DNA of 64,000 nt from Labia minor (lineage: Eukaryota; Arthropoda; Insecta; Dermaptera; Spongiphoridae). Shown here in pieces: positions 57,600-64,000 of the stretch. Position 1 is the stretch's first letter. Every line of letters begins with the position of its first letter. The DNA is taken from NCBI GenBank assembly GCA_963082975.1, contig OY720346.1, positions 21,570,720 through 21,634,719 of the forward strand. The letters run 5' to 3'. Below the pieces are notes generated by a model. The model had not been told where the DNA came from. It was given only the letters and a program-made list of their open reading frames with translations, and did not search any database. The position numbers and the translations under genes were made by a program.

Positions 57600-60500
57600 G
57601 TGAGTTCAACTAAAATTTATTCTAATAAATATTTTGTTTTGTTAATTTTATTAATATATCTATCAAATTATATATTAGAAGTTGAATTGAGTTTCTTTTT
57701 TATAATTTAGAAGTGAAATTTTTGAAAAAATGTTTCACTATTACTGGAAGAATTAATCTTGAATCGAATCTTTGCTCGAATCTTCACATAAGTTATACAT
57801 CTTCGCATTTGTTAATTTTTTTATTGGACACGAGATTAAAAGAATTCGAAAAGGTATCAGATAAAAACAAATATTTACTTAAATTTTGTATTTTATTAAG
57901 TAGGTAAAGTATTATCAAAATGATTAAATCCCATCAAGTCCCATCAATAAACATTTGATTTTAATATTTAATGTGATGAATTATAAAATAAATATTTAAA
58001 CTGTTCAAAAAATAGGCATAGATCCCGAGATACAATAATTTTTTATTTATTTTTATATTATTAAATTACTTATTTAATAGCTTTTTACCGACCACGATAG
58101 TAAGGGAGGTATTGTTTTCACACCAAATTTCACATGTGGAGATTTTTACATATCTCCACGAATCATGCATTTTCTAAACAGAAAAAAGTATTTTTAGCAT
58201 GATGTCTGTCTGTCCGTCTGTCCGTCTGTCCGTCCGTCCGTATAGATGTGTACAGCCTGAACGGCTCAACCGATTTTGATGAAATTTAGTATATTTACTT
58301 AATGCATCAGTGGGATGAATTGATCAACTCTTGGTGCAATTCCGGAAACCGGAAGTGGTAGTATTAGCGATCGACGATAGGAAGGAAAGGGTTATTTTCA
58401 CACCAAAGGAGATTTTTTTATATATCACCACGAATCATGCACTTTGTATTGGTTTTATCCTCGAGAAAAATCATATTTATTAGTTTTTTCTTGATTTAAA
58501 ATTATATGACGTCATCCAGCCATTCATGATGTCACGGCCTGGTCTTGCATATATATTATAAATAAAATAAAATTAAAAATGTTTATATTTATTATTTATG
58601 TATCTATATTTGTTTTTTATTACATTAATAGATATATGAAAATTATTTGAAATTGTTTCTGTAGCTGGAAATTAATTTATTTCAAACCGTCGGTCGGTTC
58701 GGACCTGGCCACAGGTCAACTTATTTATTTAAATATTAGTTATATAATTTTTAAAATTATTATTACTTTCTTAATGATCGTAATATTGGATACGTTTAAC
58801 TTTTGTCATAAAATTTTAATGTATTTTAATAAAATGTTAATTGAATATAATTTTTTTTATCTTTTAATAAATAAATCAATCTCTTTCTAATTGATATACA
58901 TATCTATTTTTTTAGATTCAATTCAGCCAATGCGATATTAATAATATTTTTCTTTTCTTTTGGAATGGGGATAATTTTTTTTCATTTTTTAATTCCATCT
59001 ATATAAGTATAAATTGCTTTTTTTTTGTCGTCACCTCTAATTCTACCGGATTTTATTTAAATGAAATTTTTAAATGGGATCCAGCCAAATCTCTTCAAGT
59101 TCAACTTTTAGACTGGTCAAATTGGCAATTGATGAATAGAAATAATTTTAAACAAATTCAGTTCAACACGGGAATACTACACGTAAGTATTCATTTTGCT
59201 TAATTCAATTAATTTTTACTGAAAAATAGGATATTTTATAGATCCTGATAAGATGAGAACTAATCCATCTAATTTTAATTAATAATCACTTATTTATAAA
59301 CATAAAACATTTTTTTAATTAACCCCTTAACCTTTTAAGTTAGAAAAATATTCTATCCGAAAATTGAATTGATACGCCTACGTAAAAGAATACAATTAAT
59401 TTTCATCAATTTTTTTAGTTACCTCCAAATGGGATTGTTATTCAAGATAAAACTGTCCAAGGAACGTATAAGTTTAAAGGTATTTTCGCTGAAGTACTAG
59501 AAATTTTAGAAGAGAAATTAAATTTCAAGTAAGTTAGTTTAATTAATTTCTCTTTTATCGATTTTAATAATCTCCAGAATGAGAAATTATTTCAAAAATA
59601 CTTCTATTAAAAATTTGAAAGCATTTTTTAATCGAGAATATGTAATAATCTAATTATCATTAGAATTATATATTATATATACAGGGGTAGAAGTATGAAA
59701 CCGGAATTTTGCACATCTGTTAATTGAAAATTATAAAAAATATTTTATTCAAAATAGTCTCTATTGGAATTTATACATTCTTTCCACTTCTTAGCAGGTT
59801 ATGAATGCCACGCCAAAATAAACAATTCATTCATTTGTCGAGCTACTTTCGTACATTTTCATACGAATCGAAGTGTTGTTCGGCGAGAAGCCAAGTCTGG
59901 AGAATAAGCCGCATGCGTTAGTATTTCCCAATTGAACGCATCAATCGTATCCGTGACCCGTTTTGCTGTGTGTGAGGAGGCATTATCATGAAGCAAAATG
60001 ACCTTATGTTGGCATTTTACATTTTTCGGTTGTTTTTCACGTATTGCGTATATCGATCATTTGTTAATGGTAGCGATCAGTGTTAATTGTTTCGCCTAGT
60101 TTCAGTAATATATTATACCCTTTTTTCGGTGGTTTCCCACGCCTCTCGTTTCTCACGTGAAAATTACCACTTTTAAATTTTTTAAACCACTCAAAACATT
60201 GAGTTTTGCCAAGAGTATATCACCGTAAGCTTCGACAAGCATTCTATGCGATTCTACGACAGTTTTCTTCAAATGATAGCAGAAAAACAATGTTCGAAGA
60301 CCAAAATTTCGACCTGTTTGAGGATATAGAAAAATAGTTATAACTTAGGTTATGGTGTGTTGGGAAACTTAGTTAGCTGTTAGAGGGAGAAGTTGGTGCT
60401 ACAGAAGCAATCTTAGGGTCTGTAAACTGATAACGAGCAATATCTATAGGGAAATTCCGGTTTCATACTTCTACACCTATGTATGTATATTATAATTTTT

Positions 60501-62892
60501 TTCAGAACAAGAAAAATTTTCTTTTCGAATGATTTTGGTGTTCGATTAGAAAACGGATCTTGGACAGGACTTGTCGGCCGGGTTCAAAGAGCAGAAATAG
60601 ATATAGCAATTTCTATATTTTTAAACTTAGATAGATTTGAAGTGGTTACATTCTTACGGTATTTATATTCAAATAAGTATGTATATATACCAATAATATA
60701 AGAATTTACCATAATATAAGTATTTAAAATCAATTTTTTACTTTTATTATAGAATTGCTATGTTTATTCAAATTCCGAGAACAAATAAAAATGAAATGAA
60801 TTGGATAGCATTTATAAGAACATTCGAAAGTCATTTTTGGATTGCATTATTCGGATGTATAATACTTATCACGTTTTGGGATTCAATTATTGTTTATTAT
60901 TATAGTCGGATTCAAAAAGATAATTGGGTTATTATTATTATATATAATTCACTTTTATGGATTTTAACTGTATTGTTTCAACATGGTAAGTGTTTAAGGA
61001 TGTTACAAACACTAATTATTTATTAATTACAATTTATTTTAATTTTTTTATTGTTTATATAAGTATAATACAAAATTTACAAATTATAAATAAAAATAAA
61101 TAAATATACTGTAGGAAATTTTAATGAAAATGCATGGTTTTGTTGATATTAAATAAATGGCTTGTTCTGAAAAGAACAGTTGTAATGAAAAGATGGCGCT
61201 CACACCCGAACAGCATTGCGTACAATTGTCTAAAGAACGAAACAAGTCCCTTACGGGGGTTTTTATAAGCTTGCTTAGACCGAGTGAATCCAGTTGTGCC
61301 AATCACAGACGAAAACGCATTTATGTTAAATATTTAATTAGTAAAACTTATATTTAGATTAAGTTAGCTAATATTATAATATATGTTAATAAATAAACCC
61401 TATTGTAATAACACTTATGTATTAATTAGTATGATAGAAAATGTAAAAGCTATGTTTGTCGGTAAAACCAGCCAATGATTGAATATGCCTAGCTACTATT
61501 TAAAAATGGACATGTATCAATATTCAATCAGAGCCTTGATTATGTTATGATGAGTTGTGCTATTGGTTATGCTCACTTTATGTAATATTGTTTTACACTT
61601 GTTGATAGTCATAATTAGAGAGCGCAAAAAAAGGAATTTGCCTTTTTTAAAATTTCATCCTGTTCAAGATATTTTTATATTTAATATTTATCTAAATATT
61701 ACCATAATAATAATAAAAATAATAATAAAAAAAATTGTTAATGGATTTTTTTCGATTATTTGATTGATTTTTTATGAACATAATTTTAATGAGAAAAATT
61801 GTTGCATAAGAGTCAAAATAATATTGTAATATTGTTTTACACTTGTTGATAGTCATAATTAGAGAGCGCAAAAAAAGGTATTAGCCTTTTTCAAAATTTC
61901 AGCCTTTTCAAGATTTTTTTATAGATCTCCACCGATCTATAAAAATCAAACACTGGTAGATTTTAAAAAACGCCTTTTTCGGCTTTTTGCCATTTTTCGC
62001 AATTTTTTTGCCTTTTTTGCATTATTTTGCAACAAAAAAAAAAATTGTTCAGTCATTTGTAATTTTTTTACAAAGTCATAAACTATCCAACTCTTGCAAT
62101 TTGACACTTTAAGTAAATTGTTACATTCCTCTACTTGCAAGTGTTTATACTGCAAGTTTGCATTTAAGCGGAAGTATAACTTAGATATAAATAAAATATA
62201 AAAACTTACTCCAAATCGCTTTTTTTACAATATATAAATTATAAATATAATATAAATTTATCATAGAGTCATCTGTAAAATATTTTGCAAATAGATATAG
62301 TTTAAGTTACAAAAATATGATTTAAATCCAAAAGATTTTTTTAAGTAATGCATCTTTAAATTTATGTTTTTACATTTAGTAAAATTCTCTTTTAAATATT
62401 TATAAATAAAAAATATTTATTTCTTATTCGAGAATTCATATACTTTATAAACATTTGTTGAATGAAATATAAGAGAGTAAACATTAAATAAAATTAAGTA
62501 AATAAAAATAATTTATTCTATATTCATACACACACAAGGTTGAAATTCATTATATTATTGAACTCTATTTTTTCAACATCTGGTATTATTTAGGATCTAA
62601 ATATTTATAAAAGTTTTTAAGATATTTTAAAAACGAGATAGTTTTAATTATTTTTTTGTTTTTAGGTTATAGTTTTGCACAATCTTTGCCATACTATCTT
62701 AGTGTTCGAATAACTCTCTTAGTGGTCCTTATGTTTACACTTTTTATATATATTTGTTATTCGGCATGTTTAATTTCATTTCTCATTATTGAAAATGATT
62801 CTCTAGCATTCAGAGATCTAGAAGGATTTTTGAAACATGGTGGATATACGGTACACACTCCTGCATTGGCAATTCAGTTATCCCTTATAAAG
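57425..62892 (+). CDS. Divergent ionotropic receptor (IR, iGluR-like), 5' part, seven exons, continues beyond window
   Basis: A chemosensory-type ligand-gated ion channel subunit of the plasma membrane. Exons: 57425-57599, 57711-57853, 58916-59182, 59419-59528, 60506-60658, 60753-60985, 62666-62892, joining in frame to 436 residues so far. Residues 1-22 look like a signal peptide. Ligand-binding lobe S1 spans about 190-285, including GVRLENGSWTGLVGRVQRAE and DRFEVVTF, in which Arg275 occupies the place of the conserved ligand-binding Arg. M1 is about 312-333, the pore segment NSLLWILTVLFQHG about 348-361, and M3 about 377-400 ending YSACLISFL. S2 has just begun (DLEGFLKHGG). S2 and M4 should lie to the right. 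Usual IR length is 550-700 residues. The M3 end lacks the iGluR SYTANLAAF, as usual in divergent IRs. Subtype not assigned. Confidence 0.9.
57711..57853 (+). CDS. IR exon 2
   Basis: Acceptor TATAATTTAG. Reads VKFLKKCFTITGRINLESNL and on to LLDTRLKEFEK; donor AAAG|GTATCA, phase 0. Unconserved extracellular region. Confidence 0.78.
58082..58726 (+). mobile_element. Helentron-like repeat family 1, in IR intron 2
   Basis: Starts TTTTTACCGACCACG (one base shorter than the other copies), has the GTCC/GTCT microsatellite near 58206-58242, the subterminal CGTCGGTCGGT, the stem GACCTG-GCCA-CAGGTC and ends AACTTATTT. Confidence 0.85.
58916..59182 (+). CDS. IR exon 3
   Basis: 267 nt, phase 0 at both ends. 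Starts after ATTTTTTTAG: IQFSQCDINNIFLFFWNGDN, later WDPAKSLQVQLLDWSNWQLM and FNTGILH. It lacks an ATG near its start, so a simple ORF scan misses it; it is supported by in-frame joins on both sides and by a CAC|GTAAGT donor. Confidence 0.8.
59419..59528 (+). CDS. IR exon 4 (start of ligand-binding lobe S1)
   Basis: Acceptor TTTTTTTAG. LPPNGIVIQDKTVQGTYKFK then GIFAEVLEILEEKLNF, the family's G-x-F/D-x(L/V)-L-x-x-LxxxLNF pattern. Donor CAA|GTAAGT leaving two bases. Confidence 0.88.
59682..60479 (-). mobile_element. Mariner relic in IR intron 4
   Basis: Inverted ends (GTAGAAGTATGAAACCGGAA / its inverse) inside an AT target. The minus strand keeps the N-terminal helix-turn-helix part (FFCYHLKKTVVESHRMLVEA, QCFEWFKKFKSGNFHVRNER), then HKVILLHDNASSHTAKRV with the second catalytic Asp, and AYSPDLA. 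The stretch with the first catalytic Asp is missing, and frames are broken. A different family from the other mariners here. Confidence 0.88.
60506..60658 (+). CDS. IR exon 5 (S1 with conserved Arg)
   Basis: Acceptor ATAATTTTTTTCAG. GSWTGLVGRVQRAEIDIAIS then LDRFEVVTFLR. Strong IR match (G-x-W-xG-x-V-x-LQRGExD). Donor TACG|GTATTT, two bases left over. Confidence 0.92.
60753..60985 (+). CDS. IR exon 6 (M1 and pore)
   Basis: Acceptor TTTATTATAG. MFIQIPRTNKNEMNWIAFIR matches the IR pre-M1 motif (FIxxPR...LNWxAFL), then M1 and the pore (SLLWILTVLFQHG). Donor ATG|GTAAGT, one base left. Confidence 0.93.
60986..62665. other. IR intron 6
   Basis: 1,680 bp. Contains a partial duplication (61579-61672 and 61826-61920) and a GCCTTTTT-rich stretch at 61965-62030. 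No coding exon was found that would keep the IR frame. Confidence 0.6.
61579..61920 (+). repeat. Direct repeat of about 95 bp, 247 bp apart
   Basis: Both copies contain taatattgttttacacttg, ttgatagtcataattagaga and gcgcaaaaaaagg, followed by diverging GCC/CTTTTT-rich sequence. Confidence 0.85.
62666..62892 (+). CDS. IR exon 7 (M3 and start of S2)
   Basis: Acceptor TTTTTGTTTTTAG. YSFAQSLPYYLSVRITLLVV, M3 ending YSACLISFLI, then FRDLEGFLKHGGYTVHT. Donor AAAG|GTAAAA in phase 0, so the gene continues past the piggyBac to the right. Confidence 0.9.
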
Positions 62893-63022
62893 GTAAAAAT
62901 TATTTATATTACTACACAATTTTTGCAAAAGAACCTGTTTTTATTCTTGATTAGGAGAATAGCATGACTGACAGTTATGCATTCTATTTTATAACAATAA
63001 TAGAGCTATAGTAAAATTTTCT

Positions 63023-64000
63023 TTAACCTGCGTATACTCGCGCGTTGGTCTCTCAGACCGACATACTAATAAAATGTTTTCTTAAAAAATATCAGTATTG
63101 AGAGTTTTTTTTAGTAGCTTCTTCATTTTTTTTGGTGATTGTTTAGTGTAGCGTGCACGCTTATATCGACTACACGTGTCTTACTTACTTACTGTTACTG
63201 GTCCTTGAGACCGACGCGAGTATACGTGATACCAATTTAGGTAAGTTGCTAAATTTGTATTTTAGAATATTACTCAATGAAATGTATTAATTGAGTTTAG
63301 TGGTGTATACTATTTATTGAGAGAAATGTATAACATTATTTTAGATCCTTTTTTTATTTATTTTTAGTCATTTTTGTCCCCAAAATGAACGTAGACAAGA
63401 TAAGAGTGATGTTAGAATGTGAAGATTCCAATTTAAATTATGAAGATAACGGTGACAGTGAGGACGCTCTAGAAATGCAAGAGGAAAATAAGGACAATGA
63501 GCAGAAGGGTGATGCATTGGACGAATTTGAAGAGGTTTCCAATACATGTGCAAACTACTATATTGGTAAAGATTACTAGATGGAACAAAAATAGTCCATC
63601 TTCTAGTGTTAGTACAAGTTCTCAAAATATTATAATGCAACCCCCTGGCGTGATAAGAGAAGCAAGAAATGCAAAAGCTCCAGGAGAAGTTTGGAAATTT
63701 TATTTTTCTGATTCAATCTCATAACGAAATATACTAACCAATGTATTGAGTGGTGTGCACTTGAATTCAAACGGGTTAGAGATTAATGAAGAGGAAATTG
63801 AAGCATTACTTGGTCTTCTTCTATTTGCTAGTAGTAGAAAAAATGGTTGGTTGAACTAATGATCTGTTCAGGACTGATGTTTCTACTCCAGAGATTTTCC
63901 GATTGACAATGAGCTGGAGTCGATTTCGTCTTCTATTGCGATGTATAAGGTTTGAAGATAAGGAAATAAGGAAACAAGAGCTCAACGTGCTTTAGTCGAT
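63023..64000 (+). mobile_element. piggyBac-like transposon, 5' part, cut by window end
   Basis: TTAA at 63023-63026 is followed by CCTGCGTATACTCGCGCGTT. A 25-30-bp inverse of this end occurs inside at about 63200-63228 (CGCGAGTATACG at 63215-63226), as in piggyBac subterminal repeats. Transposase from the ATG at 63385: an acidic N-terminus (EDNGDSEDALEMQEE), then in a shifted frame WNKNSPSSS, PPGVIREARNAKAPGEVWKF, EEIEALLGLLLFASSRKNGW and TPEIFRLTMSWSRFRLLLRC, the order of piggyBac transposases. Stops and shifts make it a pseudogene. It is inserted in the IR intron 130 bp after exon 7. Confidence 0.9.

Noticed and set aside
1-64000. Search for CRISPR arrays, bacterial operons or rRNA genes
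   Set aside because: No spaced identical repeats, ribosome binding sites or rRNA-like sequence; the window is eukaryotic.

Overview
The window looks like an arthropod nuclear genome, probably an insect: very AT-rich DNA, a Methuselah-like family B GPCR, a divergent ionotropic receptor (IR), introns from under 1 kb to 18 kb, and a dense mix of mariner, Helitron, Helentron-like, hAT, piggyBac, LINE and LTR copies. The species cannot be fixed from the sequence alone.

Two host genes frame the window. On the minus strand, a complete Methuselah-like receptor runs from 44280 down to 3259 in eight exons. Every splice joins in frame (1,917 nt, 638 residues), with a signal peptide, an extended Cys-rich ectodomain and seven membrane helices. 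A TATA box and an initiator-like site lie just upstream of its start codon. On the plus strand, the 5' part of a divergent IR gene runs from 57425 to 62892 in seven exons (436 residues so far) and continues past the window. The minus strand also carries a tRNA-Lys(TTT) inside the last intron of the receptor gene.

Layout: 1-1340 is a Helitron cut by the window edge. 3259-44280 is the receptor gene, whose introns hold most of the mobile DNA: intron 7 (3539-15832) has mariners, a hAT, Helentron-like repeats, a palindromic repeat and the tRNA; intron 4 (18720-22929) has a young LTR retrotransposon, a foldback element and a Helentron-like repeat; intron 1 (25410-43757) has Helentron-like repeats, mariners, a rearranged R1-type LINE and a possible P450 exon relic. 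44281-57424 is intergenic, with a hAT MITE, a possible 3.9-kb inverted-repeat element, a nearly full-length mariner, a second Helitron copy with both ends, and more mariners. 57425-64000 is the IR gene, its introns invaded by a Helentron-like repeat, a mariner and a piggyBac.

The most useful observations are: the complete reconstruction of the receptor with its core promoter; two repeat families (four and five copies) that share the architecture of Helentron-associated non-autonomous elements; and a Helitron that carries a LINE reverse-transcriptase fragment already split by a MITE, so three layers of insertion moved together. No convincing novel defence or biosynthetic system was seen.
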